A stretch of 64,000 nt of DNA from Pseudolabrys sp. (GCA_017849615.1 JAFIGS010000019.1:1-64000), one strand, 5' to 3'; positions 30,363 to 39,470 are shown, counted from the first letter of the stretch. Notes: a model not told the origin generated them from the letters alone. A program made the numbers and translations.

Positions 30363-30917
30363 TCAAACCGGCCGGACTTCCGTCACTTCCGGGACGAAAT
30401 GCTTCAGCAGGTTCTGGATGCCGTGCTGAAGGGTGGCGGTCGAGGACGGGCAGCCGGAGCAGGCGCCCTTCATTTGCAGGAACACCACGCCTTCCTTGAA
30501 ACCGCGGAAGGTGATGTCGCCGCCGTCGCCGGCCACCGCCGGCCGCACGCGCGTCTCGATCAGATCCTTGATGGTCGCCACCGTTTCGGTGTCGGCGGCG
30601 TCGAAGAACTCGTCGTCGTCGGGCGCCGCCGCCTCATTGGCCACGATCGGCGCACCGGACATGTAGTGCTCCATGATGGCGCCAAGGATCGCCGGCTTCA
30701 TCTGCTGCCAGTCGCCGTCGGTCTTGGTGACCGAGATGAAGTCGGCGCCGAAGAACACGCCGCCGACATTCGCGATGTCGAACAGCTTTTCGGCCAGCGG
30801 CGATTGCGCCGCGGCCTCGCGCGTCGGCATGTCGAGGGTGCCCTGGCCGAGCACCGGCTTGCCGGGCAGGAATTTCAAGGTCGCCGGGTTCGGCGTCGAT
30901 TCGGTCTGGATAAACAT
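30363..30917 (-). CDS. Nfu/NifU-like iron-sulfur scaffold protein
   Basis: A 184-residue protein that carries or transfers iron-sulfur clusters. The N-terminal Nfu-N domain (MFIQTESTPNPATLKFLPG) is followed by the C-terminal NifU-like domain with the CxxC motif (ACSGCPSSTATLQHGI) near residue 150. Start at 30917, with GGGAG eight bases upstream. No Cys-desulfurase genes are nearby, so it is probably a general Fe-S carrier rather than part of a nif operon. Confidence 0.93.
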   Translation of the reverse strand: MFIQTESTPNPATLKFLPGKPVLGQGTLDMPTREAAAQSPLAEKLFDIANVGGVFFGADFISVTKTDGDWQQMKPAILGAIMEHYMSGAPIVANEAAAPDDDEFFDAADTETVATIKDLIETRVRPAVAGDGGDITFRGFKEGVVFLQMKGACSGCPSSTATLQHGIQNLLKHFVPEVTEVRPV

Positions 30918-31011
30918 CGCGGCATCTCCCATCCCGCCGGGTTCAAGGCCTGGCGGACCCCTTTTACATGGGCGTTTTGGGAGAGCCGGTCAACCGGACC
31001 CGAACGGGGAA

Positions 31012-31380
31012 TCAGGACGGATTGGGCGCCAGAACCCGCAGGCGATGGCCGTCCGGGTCCAGCGCCACGAATGTGTGGCCGAAATCCATTTCGACCGGCG
31101 ATTGGGCGATTTTGAACCCCCGCTTGACCCATTCGGCGTGGAAATCGGTGACGGCCTTGGCGCTGTCCATGGTGAAATCGAGTTCCAGCGCGCCCGGGCC
31201 GCCGGAGGGCGCCGGCTTGACCTCGTCCTGCACCCAAAGGCCGAGCATGACCGGCGGCATCGGAAACATCACGAAGTTCGCGGACGACTCGACCGGCTCG
31301 GCGCCGAGCAGGCCGCGGTAAAAGTGGGTGCTGGCGGCGATGTCCTTGACGTAAAGGACGACGAGTCCGAATGGCAGCAT
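31012..31380 (-). CDS. VOC-superfamily (glyoxalase-like) protein
   Basis: A 122-residue protein with the paired beta-alpha-beta-beta-beta fold of vicinal-oxygen-chelate enzymes (VVLYVKDIAASTHFYRGLLG; TFVALDPDGHRLRVLAP). The first metal-binding His of glyoxalase I is not obvious, so this may be a binding protein or a relative of unknown chemistry. GAGGAGG precedes the ATG. It is about 130 bases downstream of a WYL-type regulator on the same strand, a common pairing for this family. Confidence 0.8.
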   Translation of the reverse strand: MLPFGLVVLYVKDIAASTHFYRGLLGAEPVESSANFVMFPMPPVMLGLWVQDEVKPAPSGGPGALELDFTMDSAKAVTDFHAEWVKRGFKIAQSPVEMDFGHTFVALDPDGHRLRVLAPNPS

Positions 31381-31510
31381 GATGATCCTCCTCGATGATG
31401 AGGAGGGTTTAGGCCCGGCTGCTGTCAGTTTTTGTCAGGAGCCTCCGTTATTCCGGGGGCGCACCGAAGGTCCGCGCGCTTGGGCGCGCGTGTCAGAATG
31501 AAGGCCGCAG

Positions 31511-32206
31511 CTATCTCGGCCCGATCCCCATCTGCTTCTGCCATTCCTTCAGCATGACGGCGCGGCGCTTGGGATAGCGCGCCTCGGTTTCGGTGAGGCC
31601 GCCGATACGGTCGATGCGGAAGTGACGGTAGTCCGCGCGCAGTTCGCACCACGCCACCACGATGCGCGCGTCGTCGAAGAAGCCGACGGCGAAGGGCCAG
31701 ATCGTGCGATGCGTCGCCGTATTGCCGACGTCGCGATAGTCGATCGTCAGCTTGCGCTCGCGCCGGATGGCGTCGCGGATCGGCGCCATCGAGAGCAGGC
31801 CGGCGGCCAGCCGCTCCCGCGCGCGCGACACGATCAGCAGGCTTGGATTCTCGAATTGCGCGCGGCGATCCGGCGGCAATACCGCGGCGGCCTTGGCCAT
31901 CACATCCATGGCCGCTTGCGCCAGACGCGGATCGCCATGCTCGGCGACCCACTGCGAGCCGAGCATCAAGGCTTCGACCTCGTCGTCGTTGAACATCAAC
32001 GGCGGCAGCGTGAAGCCGGGACGCAGAACATAACCGAGGCCCGGCTCGCCCTCGATCGGCGCGCCCTGCGCCTGCAGGCTGGCAATATCGCGATAGAGCG
32101 TGCGCAGGCTGATGCCGAGTTCGCGCGCCAGCACGTCGCCGCTTACCGGATGACGGTGGCGGCGCAGCAGTTGCACGAGATCAAGCAGACGGACGGCGCG
32201 CGACAA
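31511..32206 (-). CDS. YafY-type helix-turn-helix/WYL regulator
   Basis: A 231-residue regulator with an N-terminal winged helix (VRLLDLVQLLRRHRHPVSG, ELGISLRTLYRDIASLQAQG) and a WYL ligand-sensing domain (about residues 130-215, with RKLTIDYRDVGNTATHRTIWPFAVGFFDDARIVVAWCELR). The start is a TTG at 32206, which places the usual MSRAxRLLDL opening at residue 1. It lies 18 bases after the Usp stop and upstream of the VOC gene, which it may regulate. Confidence 0.88.
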   Translation of the reverse strand: MSRAVRLLDLVQLLRRHRHPVSGDVLARELGISLRTLYRDIASLQAQGAPIEGEPGLGYVLRPGFTLPPLMFNDDEVEALMLGSQWVAEHGDPRLAQAAMDVMAKAAAVLPPDRRAQFENPSLLIVSRARERLAAGLLSMAPIRDAIRRERKLTIDYRDVGNTATHRTIWPFAVGFFDDARIVVAWCELRADYRHFRIDRIGGLTETEARYPKRRAVMLKEWQKQMGIGPR

Positions 32207-32224
32207 ATGTCGATGCGACGGGCG

Positions 32225-32719
32225 TTACGCCATCGCCTCCAGTTCTTCATCGCTGAGCGAGCCCGGCACGATGGCGATGGGAATAGGGAAGGACGCGGCG
32301 GTCTTCGACAGGCCGACAATCAGAGGGCCGGGGCCATCGCTGCCGGTGCCGGCGGCGAGCACGAGAATGCCGATATCGGTGTCTTCCTCGATCAGCTTGA
32401 GGATCTCATCATTCACCGCGCCCTCGCGAATGACGCGGTCGGGCGCGGCGCCGGTGATCTTCTTGACCATGGCGCCGAAACGGTCGAGCGCGGCATTGGC
32501 CGCTTCCATCGCTTCGGCCTTCATGATGTCGGCGACGCCCAGCCACTGCTGGCTGCGCTCGCTGGTGTCGATGACGCGCAGCATCACGATCTGCGTCTGG
32601 GTGCGGTTGGCGCGCGAGGCGGCCCAGAACACGGCGCGGTCGCATTCTTCCGAGTCATCGATGATCAGAAGATATTTGCGCTTATGGCCGGCCTCGTTGC
32701 TGCGGCGCTTGTTCGGCAT
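32225..32719 (-). CDS. Universal stress protein (UspA family)
   Basis: A 164-residue single-domain Usp protein with the Rossmann-like fold (KYLLIIDDSEECDRAVFWAA; ILVLAAGTGSDGPGPLIVGL ending SFPIPIAIVPG). The glycine-rich segment is compatible with ATP binding, though it is shorter than the G-x2-G-x9-G(S/T) consensus. An N-terminal basic tail precedes it. It lies downstream of trpS. Role in stress survival is inferred from family only. Confidence 0.88.
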   Translation of the reverse strand: MPNKRRSNEAGHKRKYLLIIDDSEECDRAVFWAASRANRTQTQIVMLRVIDTSERSQQWLGVADIMKAEAMEAANAALDRFGAMVKKITGAAPDRVIREGAVNDEILKLIEEDTDIGILVLAAGTGSDGPGPLIVGLSKTAASFPIPIAIVPGSLSDEELEAMA

Positions 32720-32850
32720 CGGGGCTCCCCTGGCGGATTCAGCAATGACGGACGCGCAAGCCGCTCATGCTGCCATGGCGCGACGGCAGCCGACAAGCCT
32801 CGCTTGCGGGCGGCATTGCTCGCATTTTACGCAACAGATACAGCAGGTTG

Positions 32851-33885
32851 TCAGCGGCGGACGAAGCCGACGATATCCTTGACGGCCTTCATATTCTCGT
32901 CGGCGATTTTCGCGGCGCGTTCCGATCCGTCGGCCAGAATGGCGTCGATATGGGCCGGGTCCTGCACCAGCTTCTTCATCTCGCCGCCGATCGGTCCGAG
33001 CTTGGCGACAGCAAGATCGACCAGCGCCGACTTGAAGTTCGAGAATTGGGCGCCGCCGAACTCGCGCAGCACATCGGCCTTGGTCTTGTGATCGAGCGCG
33101 GCGAAGATGCCGACGAGGTTGTCGGCTTCGGGCCGTGCCTCGAGACCTTTCAGTTCGCTCGGCAGCGGCTCCGGATCGGTCTTGGCCTTGCGGATTTTCT
33201 GCGCGATGGCGTCGGCATCGTCGGTGAGGTTGATGCGCGAGTAGTCGGACGGTTCCGACTTCGACATCTTCTTCGAGCCGTCGCGCAGGCTCATGACGCG
33301 CGTCGCCGGACCCTGGATGATAGGCTCGGGCTGCGGAAAGAACACGTCGCCAAAGCCGCGGTCGCGGATCGAGTCACCGTAGTCGTTGTTGAACTTTTGC
33401 GCGACGTCGCGGGCAAGCTCGAGATGCTGCTTCTGGTCTTCGCCCACCGGCACATGGGTGGCGCGGTAGAGCAGAATGTCGGCGGCCATCAGGGACGGAT
33501 AGACATAGAGGCCGACCGAGGCGTTCTCGCGATCCTTGCCGGCTTTCTCCTTGAACTGGGTCATGCGGTTGAGCCAGCCGATGCGGGCCACGCAGTTGAA
33601 CACCCAGGCGAGTTCGGCATGACCGCTCACCTGGCTCTGGTTGAAGACGATGTTCTTCTTCGGGTCGATGCCCGCGGCGATGAAGGCCGCGGTGACCTCG
33701 CGGGTGTTGCGGGTCAATTCCGCCGGGTCCTGCCAGATCGTGATGGCGTGCATGTCGACGACGCAGTAGATGCAGTCGTGGGTTTCCTGCAGCGCCACGA
33801 ATTTCGTGATCGCGCCGAGGTAATTACCGAGGTGCAGATTGCCGGTCGGCTGCACGCCGGAAAACACCAGTTCCTTGAACGACAT
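32851..33885 (-). CDS. trpS: Tryptophanyl-tRNA synthetase
   Basis: A class I aminoacyl-tRNA synthetase of 344 residues that charges tRNA-Trp. The HIGH-type motif is [10 protein letters not shown] and the KMSKS motif is complete ([10 protein letters not shown]). Start at 33885 ([12 protein letters not shown]) with TGGAGTGAGG upstream; the longer frame to 33984 is not supported by a ribosome-binding site. It lies upstream of the Usp gene on the minus strand. Confidence 0.96.
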   Translation of the reverse strand: MSFKELVFSGVQPTGNLHLGNYLGAITKFVALQETHDCIYCVVDMHAITIWQDPAELTRNTREVTAAFIAAGIDPKKNIVFNQSQVSGHAELAWVFNCVARIGWLNRMTQFKEKAGKDRENASVGLYVYPSLMAADILLYRATHVPVGEDQKQHLELARDVAQKFNNDYGDSIRDRGFGDVFFPQPEPIIQGPATRVMSLRDGSKKMSKSEPSDYSRINLTDDADAIAQKIRKAKTDPEPLPSELKGLEARPEADNLVGIFAALDHKTKADVLREFGGAQFSNFKSALVDLAVAKLGPIGGEMKKLVQDPAHIDAILADGSERAAKIADENMKAVKDIVGFVRR

Positions 33886-34028
33886 GGGCCTCACTCCAGG
33901 CAGATTGTGGCGGGCCACATCGCATAACGGCGATTTCGGCGCAACCCCGGCTGGGTTTGCCAGGGCGGCGCATGGGGCTATCAAGCGGGCGGCGCTCCGC
34001 TTCTGCGGGCGCGATGGGAAGGATTCAA

Positions 34029-34145
34029 ATGACCAAAGACGAACTGATCATCCAGTTGGTGAAGGTGGCCCTGGGCATCCTGATCGGCGGCTATTTCCTG
34101 TGGTGGAGTCTGGAAGTGCTGAACCGGCTGCCGCCGCCGCACTGA
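34029..34145 (+). CDS. Small single-span membrane peptide, 38 residues
   Basis: A short gene encoding [19 protein letters not shown] followed by [13 protein letters not shown] and a Pro/His end. One transmembrane helix (about residues 8-29) is predicted by eye. GGAAGG lies at good distance from the ATG. It sits between divergent trpS and the PfkB kinase gene. Function unknown; the strong ribosome-binding site and the clean helix support a real gene. Confidence 0.5.
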   Translation: MTKDELIIQLVKVALGILIGGYFLWWSLEVLNRLPPPH

Positions 34146-34227
34146 TACGCTGTCGGCTGCCCGCCCACGCATTGCCACCTCGCCTCGCGCCGCTATAGTG
34201 CGCGCGATTTCATCGAACGAGGTATCC

Positions 34228-35229
34228 ATGACCGCTCCCCGCTACGACGTTCTCGGCATCGGCAACGCCATTGTCGACGTGATTGCCCGCGCCGAAGACG
34301 ACTTCCTGGTGGCGCAGGGGATGCACAAAGGCGGCATGGCGCTGATCGACGAGGCGCGCGCCAAGTCGATCTACGATGCCATGGGTCCGGCGACGGAAGC
34401 CTCCGGCGGCTCGGCCGCCAACACCATCGTCGGCGTCGCCTCGTTCGGCTGCAAGGCGGCCTTTGTGGGCAAGGTGAAGGACGATCAGCTCGGCAAGGCT
34501 TTCGCGCACGATATTCGCGCCGCGCGCGTGGCCTTTGAGACCAAGCCGGCGAGCCACGGCCCTTCGACCGCCCGCTGCTACATCATGGTGACGCCGGACG
34601 GCGAGCGCACCATGAACACTTATCTGGGCGCCGCGCAGGATCTCAAGCCCGCCGATATCGACGAAGAGACGATCGCCGCTGCCGCGGTTGTCTATCTCGA
34701 AGGTTATTTGTGGGACCCGCCGCACGCCAAGGAGGCCTTCGTCAAGGCCGCCGACATCGCCCACAAGGCCGGCCGCAAGGTCGCGCTCACCTTGTCGGAT
34801 TCGTTCTGCGTCGATCGTTATCGCGGTGAATTCCTCGATCTCATCCGCAAGGGCACCGTCGATATCGTCTTCGCCAACGAGCACGAACTGCACAGCCTGT
34901 ATCAGACCTCCGACTTTGCGACCGCCGCGGTGGCGCTGCAGAAGGATGCGAAGCTCGCCGTGGTGACGCGAAGCGAGAAGGGCTGCGTGGTGGTGACGCC
35001 GGACCGCACCGAAGCGGTCGAGGCCATGCGCATCGACAAGGTCGTCGACGTGACCGGGGCCGGCGACCTTTTCGCCGCCGGCTTCCTCTCGGGTCTGGCG
35101 CGCGGCAAGGACAACAGGACATCGGCGAAGCTCGGCGCGCTGGCGGCGTCCGAGGTCATCCAGCACGTGGGCGCGCGCCCGGCGGTATCGCTGCAGGCGC
35201 TGGCAGCCGAGAACGGCCTTACTTTGTAG
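34228..35229 (+). CDS. PfkB-family carbohydrate/adenosine kinase
   Basis: A 333-residue ribokinase-fold kinase. It starts MTAPRYDVLGIGNAIVDVIA, shows the substrate region GGSAANTIVGVASFG and the catalytic signature VTGAGDLFAAGFLSGLARG with the catalytic Asp. Related alphaproteobacterial proteins are annotated as adenosine kinases, but the substrate is not proven by sequence. GAGG precedes the ATG at 34228. Confidence 0.88.
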   Translation: MTAPRYDVLGIGNAIVDVIARAEDDFLVAQGMHKGGMALIDEARAKSIYDAMGPATEASGGSAANTIVGVASFGCKAAFVGKVKDDQLGKAFAHDIRAARVAFETKPASHGPSTARCYIMVTPDGERTMNTYLGAAQDLKPADIDEETIAAAAVVYLEGYLWDPPHAKEAFVKAADIAHKAGRKVALTLSDSFCVDRYRGEFLDLIRKGTVDIVFANEHELHSLYQTSDFATAAVALQKDAKLAVVTRSEKGCVVVTPDRTEAVEAMRIDKVVDVTGAGDLFAAGFLSGLARGKDNRTSAKLGALAASEVIQHVGARPAVSLQALAAENGLTL

Positions 35230-35265
35230 GCCTGCGGCCCAGCGCCGACGGCGCTGCCGCAAGCT

Positions 35266-35301
35266 CCGGTAACCAATTGGTAACCATCGAGGGGTTACCG
35301 G
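35266..35301. promoter_or_regulatory. Inverted/direct repeat upstream of coiled-coil membrane protein
   Basis: CCGGTAACC (35266-35274) is perfectly inverted as GGTTACCGG (35293-35301), and a further GGTAACC (35279-35285) and the palindrome CCAATTGG (35273-35280) lie between them. It sits 28 bases before the next ATG and could be an operator. It lacks a T-run, so a terminator is unlikely. Confidence 0.4.
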
Positions 35302-35328
35302 TTGGTGAAACCTGCCCGGAGCACTCCC

Positions 35329-36279
35329 ATGGCCGACCCCAACGAGTTCGAGCGCAAGGGTGAGGATCGCGGCCTGTCGCCGCCTGCCGCTGACGCTGAG
35401 CCAACGGCCGAGGCCAAAGCCAAGGCGCCGAGCGATCTGCCCGAAGTCGAATCGCCGTCGATCTCGCCGGCCGTCAGCGAGCCGGTCGCGATCGACGAAG
35501 ACAAGATCGAACCGCAGGCTGAGCCGGAAGTAGCAGCAGCCCGCCGCGACGCGCTCAACGCGCTGGTCTTGGTGCCGCGCAAGTTCGACGACGAACCGCC
35601 CTTCGAACCGATCGATGCCGACGAGCCGCGCCGGCGTGCGACGCTCAAGCCGCGCCACTGGCGCGCGTTGCGGCTCGCCGCCGCGGTCACGCTTGCAGCA
35701 GGCTTCGGCGCCATTGCCGGCACTTACGCCATCGGCAGCTTCAATAAAGCGCCGCAGGTCGATGCCGCCGTCCAGGAAGAGAAGAAGGCGATGCAGCAGT
35801 CCATGGCCAAAATGGCCAAGGAACTGACGGCGCTGAAAGCCAATCTCGAAGCCTCGAGCAAGCAGGCCGAAGGCCGCACCGCCAGCCTCGAAAAGGTCCT
35901 CGGCGACAAGATCAACCAGCGCATCGCCGAGCGCTTCAAGAAAGAGCAGACCGACGTCACCGGCTCGATCTCGCCGCCGCAACCCGCGCCCGCCGCGCCG
36001 GCTTTTGCCGACGTGCCGACGCCGAAGCCGGCGCCACGCGCGGCGATGGCGCAAAGCCGGCCGGCCGGTCCGCCGGTGGTGCGTGACTGGTCGGTGCGCG
36101 GCGCCCAGAACGGCTATGTCTACGTGCAGGGCCGCTCCGGCGATGTCTATCAGGTCGTGCCCGGCGCGCCGCTGCCCGGTCTTGGGCCGGTGGAATCGAT
36201 CCGCCGTCTCGATGGCCAATGGGTTGTGACGACGCCCAAGGGCATCATTGTCTCGATGCAGGATCGCCGCTCGTTTTAA
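35329..36279 (+). CDS. Membrane-anchored coiled-coil protein of unknown function
   Basis: I do not recognise a named family. The 316-residue protein has an acidic, Pro/Ala/Glu-rich cytosolic N terminus (about 1-105), one transmembrane helix (LAAAVTLAAGFGAIAGTYAIG, about 113-133), an Ala/Lys/Glu/Gln-rich coiled coil (about 140-200), a Pro-rich linker and a compact C-terminal domain with repeated aromatic-glycine turns (NGYVYVQGRSGDVYQVVPGA, VESIRRLDGQWVVTTPKGII). GGAG precedes the ATG. The design suggests a bridge from the inner membrane into the periplasm. Confidence 0.65.
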   Translation: MADPNEFERKGEDRGLSPPAADAEPTAEAKAKAPSDLPEVESPSISPAVSEPVAIDEDKIEPQAEPEVAAARRDALNALVLVPRKFDDEPPFEPIDADEPRRRATLKPRHWRALRLAAAVTLAAGFGAIAGTYAIGSFNKAPQVDAAVQEEKKAMQQSMAKMAKELTALKANLEASSKQAEGRTASLEKVLGDKINQRIAERFKKEQTDVTGSISPPQPAPAAPAFADVPTPKPAPRAAMAQSRPAGPPVVRDWSVRGAQNGYVYVQGRSGDVYQVVPGAPLPGLGPVESIRRLDGQWVVTTPKGIIVSMQDRRSF

Positions 36280-36396
36280 CAGCGGCAAAGGCATCCGCGC
36301 GGAACCGCCGCCGCTTCATATTGCCGTGAGGCCGGTGGCGGCCTCATCCGAACCATGTCAGATTTGCCGCCGCCGGATGAGTGCGGGCGCAACGAT

Positions 36397-37260
36397 ATGG
36401 GAAGCACGGCTCTGAAGATTGTGGTGCTGGCGGCCGGAATGGCCGTTGGCCTGAGTTTGCAGGCTCTGGCGCAAGGCGCCTCGCCGGCGCAGCCCCCGAA
36501 ACCGGAAATGCGCGAAAACTGTCCGGGACTGGTGGCGTCACGCTCGCCCTTGTTCCAGCGCGCCGCCTTCGATCCCGCCTCCCTGCGGCTGGCGGCGCTG
36601 GCCGCCGACCAGGTCCGCATCACCTTCGTCGGCCACGCCACGTTCCTGCTTGAGAGCCCGCAACTCGTGCGCATCGCGACGGACTACAACGACTACATCC
36701 GTCCGAACGTGCTGCCCGACATCATCACGATGAACCACGCGCATTCGACGCACTACACCGACCGGCCCGATCCATCGATTCCCTATGTGCTGCGCGGGTG
36801 GGCCGGCAATGAGAAGCCGGCGCGCATCGACATGGCTTTCCGGGATGTGCGCGTGCGCAACGTCCCGACCAACATCCGCTCCTGGGGCGGCGGTGAAACC
36901 GAACGTCATGGCAATTCGATTTTCATTTTCGAGATCGCCAATCTTTGCATCGCGCACCTCGGCCACCTGCATCACACTTTGACGCAGGCGCAACTCGACG
37001 AAATGGGCCGGGTCGACGTGGTGATGGTGCCGGTCGACGGCAGCTATACGCTCGATCTCGACGGCATGATCGAGGTGCTGCAGGCGCTGAAGGCGCCGCT
37101 CCTGATCCCGATGCACTATTTCAGCGGTTACTCTCTGGACCGCTTCCTGTCCCGCATGCGACAGCAGTGGGAGGTCGAGGTGCTGGAAATACCATCGGCG
37201 ATCATTTCCAAGACGACTTTGCCGGCAAAGCCGAAAATCCTCGTGATGCCGGGCCGTTAG
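36397..37260 (+). CDS. Secreted metallo-beta-lactamase-fold protein with altered metal motif
   Basis: A 287-residue protein with a signal peptide (KIVVLAAGMAVGLSLQALAQ) and an UlaG-like MBL fold. Metal-site positions seen: NHAHSTH (H114, H116, H119), LGHLHH, VMVPVDGS (Asp) and LIPMHYFSGY (His). In the usual HxHxDH motif the Asp is replaced by Thr118, so the second metal site is probably changed. The start at 36397 gives a clean signal peptide; 36355 is also possible, and neither has a strong ribosome-binding site. Substrate unknown. Confidence 0.75.
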   Translation: MGSTALKIVVLAAGMAVGLSLQALAQGASPAQPPKPEMRENCPGLVASRSPLFQRAAFDPASLRLAALAADQVRITFVGHATFLLESPQLVRIATDYNDYIRPNVLPDIITMNHAHSTHYTDRPDPSIPYVLRGWAGNEKPARIDMAFRDVRVRNVPTNIRSWGGGETERHGNSIFIFEIANLCIAHLGHLHHTLTQAQLDEMGRVDVVMVPVDGSYTLDLDGMIEVLQALKAPLLIPMHYFSGYSLDRFLSRMRQQWEVEVLEIPSAIISKTTLPAKPKILVMPGR

Positions 37261-37333
37261 GGCGTCATGCCGAAGTTGCCCAATTTGCGGGCATGCGGCG
37301 GCTGGCCTATCCGTCCCGTAAAAAACGCACGTT

Positions 37334-37349
37334 TGTGACCGCCGTCACG
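37334..37349. promoter_or_regulatory. CRP-type operator, near-perfect
   Basis: TGTGACCGCCGTCACG differs from a perfect TGTGA-N6-TCACA dyad only at the last base. A -10-like TACACA (37372-37377) follows at the spacing of a class II activator site, about 110 bases ahead of the ATG at 37484. Confidence 0.55.
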
Positions 37350-37483
37350 TGGATGTGAGGGCGCGCTCGCCTACACAATTGTGCAGACCTGATATTTATC
37401 GACACGTCCGAGTTGACCGCGCGCAACCAATGCTTACGTCGTGCGTTCTGAACACGGGTTTTGCCGGGTAAGGGCTTACGGAC

Positions 37484-37852
37484 ATGGTACAGAGTTGGAG
37501 TGCGTGGAAGCGGTTCCCTGACGCGCAGGCGGGCGGTGTCGTCGAAGCGCCGATCGGACCGGGCGTCTATGAGGTGCGGCACACGATGACGGGCCGCGTC
37601 GTCGCTTTCGGTTCCACCAGCAATGTCGCCAACGCGATTTCCGAGTTGAAGATCAATGGCGGCGTGAGCGCCTTTGCCCGCTTCTTTGGCAAGCAGCCTC
37701 TGGTGTCGCGGGTCAATGATCTCGAATATCGCACCTATGCGACGTCGAGCCGCGCCGACGCCAAGACTGCCGCGCGCAGTCTGAAGAGCCTGCGCCAGAG
37801 CGCCTGGCGCCGCCGCCTCGATCACGGCATGGCCGCGCGTCACGTCGGCTGA
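37484..37852 (+). CDS. Small basic protein with degenerate GIY-YIG-like pattern
   Basis: A 122-residue basic protein of unknown function. The stretch PGVYEVRHTMTGRVVAFGST resembles the GIY-(x10)-YIG core of GIY-YIG nucleases, and LEYRTYATSSRADAKTAARS could match the later helix, but the catalytic Arg and the YIG triplet are not conserved, so nuclease activity is doubtful. It lies behind a CRP-type site and is followed by an intrinsic terminator, so it is a monocistronic unit. Confidence 0.65.
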   Translation: MVQSWSAWKRFPDAQAGGVVEAPIGPGVYEVRHTMTGRVVAFGSTSNVANAISELKINGGVSAFARFFGKQPLVSRVNDLEYRTYATSSRADAKTAARSLKSLRQSAWRRRLDHGMAARHVG

Positions 37853-37882
37853 TACGAAAGATAATTCCGAAGCTTCCTTGAC

Positions 37883-37910
37883 AAGGCCGGCCATTGCGCC
37901 GGCCTTTTTC
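37883..37910 (+). terminator. Rho-independent terminator
   Basis: Stem AAGGCCGGC (37883-37891) pairs with GCCGGCCTT (37898-37906), followed by TTTTTC. It lies 30 bases after the stop of the 122-residue gene. Confidence 0.85.
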
Positions 37911-38035
37911 GTGGCCTGACGTCTTTTTCATTCTCCCGGTCTGTGGTCGAATAAGCTCAAAGCGAAACCGACGGATGGCTTTGGGATGGCCCGGCCGCTC
38001 GTCGCAAGCGCGAAAAGACACGAGGGGAAGCCGCC

Positions 38036-39346
38036 ATGCTGAGCGCCGAACAGAACGATCTCATTACGCGTACCGGGCCGGGCACGCCGGCCGGACGGCT
38101 GATGCGGCAATACTGGCAGCCAGCGGTGCTCGTGGACGAGCTCAAGGGCAACCGCCCCATCAAGCCGGTTCGGCTGTTCGGCGAAGATCTCGTGATCTTC
38201 AAGGACGACAAGGGCCGCTATGGCCTTGTCGGGCGCCACTGTCCTCACCGCGGCACCGACCTCGCCTTTGGCCGCCTCGAGAATGGCGGACTGCGCTGCG
38301 CTTTCCACGGCTGGCTGTTCGACATCGACGGCAAGTGCCTCGAAACACCGGCCGAACCCGACAACAGCAACCTCTGCGCCAATATCAGGCAGAAGGCCTA
38401 CCCGGTCGTGGAGAAGAGCGGCATCCTGTTCGCCTATCTCGGCGAGGGTGAGCCGCCGGCCTTTCCGCACTTCGATTGTTTTGTCGCGCCGGACAGCCAC
38501 ACCTTCGCGTTCAAGGGCATGATCGATTGCAACTGGCTGCAGTCGCTCGAAGTCGGCATCGATCCGGTGCACACCTCGTTCCTGCATCGCTTCTTCCACG
38601 ACGAGGACCCGACGCAGAGCTACGGCAAGATGTTCCGCGACCATACCAAGGACGCGGACATGCCGATGACGCAGATCATGCGCGAGGTGACGCGGCCCCG
38701 CATCGAGGTCGACGAAACCGACTACGGCTTCCGCATCGTGACGCTGCGGCAGATCAGCGACGCCTCAACCCATGTGCGCGTCACCAATCTGGTCTTTCCC
38801 AATGCCTTCATGATTCCGATGAGCCGCGAGATGACCATCTCGCAGTGGCACGTACCGATCGACGACACCAAACACTACTGGTACGCGATTTTCACGTCGT
38901 TCGGTAAGGCGGTGGACAAGGATACGATGCGCAATCAGCGTCTCGAGCTCTACCAGCTTCCAGACTACATCCCCAATCGCAACAAGAGCAACGATTACGG
39001 CTTCGATCCGCACGAGCAGGAGAGCGAGACCTATACCGGCATGGGCGCCGATATCAACGTGCACGACCAGTGGGCCTGCGAGTCGATGGGCGCGATCCAG
39101 AACCGCACGCAGGAGCATCTCGGCACGTCGGACAAGGCCATCATCGCCTACCGCAAGCTGTTGCGGCAGTCGCTGGAGAAATCCGGCAAGGGCGAGAAAC
39201 CGATCCTGGTCGTCGACGACAAGGAAGCGGCCAGCATCACCGGCCCGCTCGCCATCGATGGCATTGGCCCGGCCGACGACTGGAAAGGCTACTACCAGCG
39301 CTCCGAGGCGCAGAAGCGCGAGGCGATGAGCTGGAAGCCGCAGTGA
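38036..39346 (+). CDS. Rieske non-heme iron oxygenase, alpha subunit
   Basis: A 436-residue aromatic-ring-hydroxylating oxygenase subunit. The Rieske 2Fe-2S ligands are CPHRGT and CAFHGW (C-x-H ... C-x2-H). The mononuclear iron site is seen as DPVHTSFLHRFF (two His; third ligand further on). Size and N terminus (TGPGTPAGRLMRQYWQPAV) resemble the alpha-only phthalate/vanillate-oxygenase group, which needs a separate reductase; none is seen in the window. A glutamine-synthetase-like ligase gene lies directly downstream on the same strand. Confidence 0.88.
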   Translation: MLSAEQNDLITRTGPGTPAGRLMRQYWQPAVLVDELKGNRPIKPVRLFGEDLVIFKDDKGRYGLVGRHCPHRGTDLAFGRLENGGLRCAFHGWLFDIDGKCLETPAEPDNSNLCANIRQKAYPVVEKSGILFAYLGEGEPPAFPHFDCFVAPDSHTFAFKGMIDCNWLQSLEVGIDPVHTSFLHRFFHDEDPTQSYGKMFRDHTKDADMPMTQIMREVTRPRIEVDETDYGFRIVTLRQISDASTHVRVTNLVFPNAFMIPMSREMTISQWHVPIDDTKHYWYAIFTSFGKAVDKDTMRNQRLELYQLPDYIPNRNKSNDYGFDPHEQESETYTGMGADINVHDQWACESMGAIQNRTQEHLGTSDKAIIAYRKLLRQSLEKSGKGEKPILVVDDKEAASITGPLAIDGIGPADDWKGYYQRSEAQKREAMSWKPQ

Positions 39347-39367
39347 TGTTGGTGCGCCAGCCGTTCC

Positions 39368-39463
39368 GCCTCATCCTGAGGAACGCACGAAGTGCGCGTC
39401 TCGAAGGACGAGGCGGCCCCATGGTTCGAGACGCGCGCCTTCGGCGCGCTCCTCACCATGAGG
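39368..39463. repeat. Dispersed palindromic repeat (CCTCATCCTGAGG type)
   Basis: Arms GCCTCATCCTGAGGAACGCA (39368 on) and an inverted partner ending CTCCTCACCATGAGGC (about 39448-39463), with matching inner arms CGCGTCTCGAA / TTCGAGACGCGCG. It fills the gap between the Rieske gene and the ligase gene, and its end provides the GAGG that may serve as ribosome-binding site for the ligase. Confidence 0.8.
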
Positions 39464-39470
39464 CCGATTG

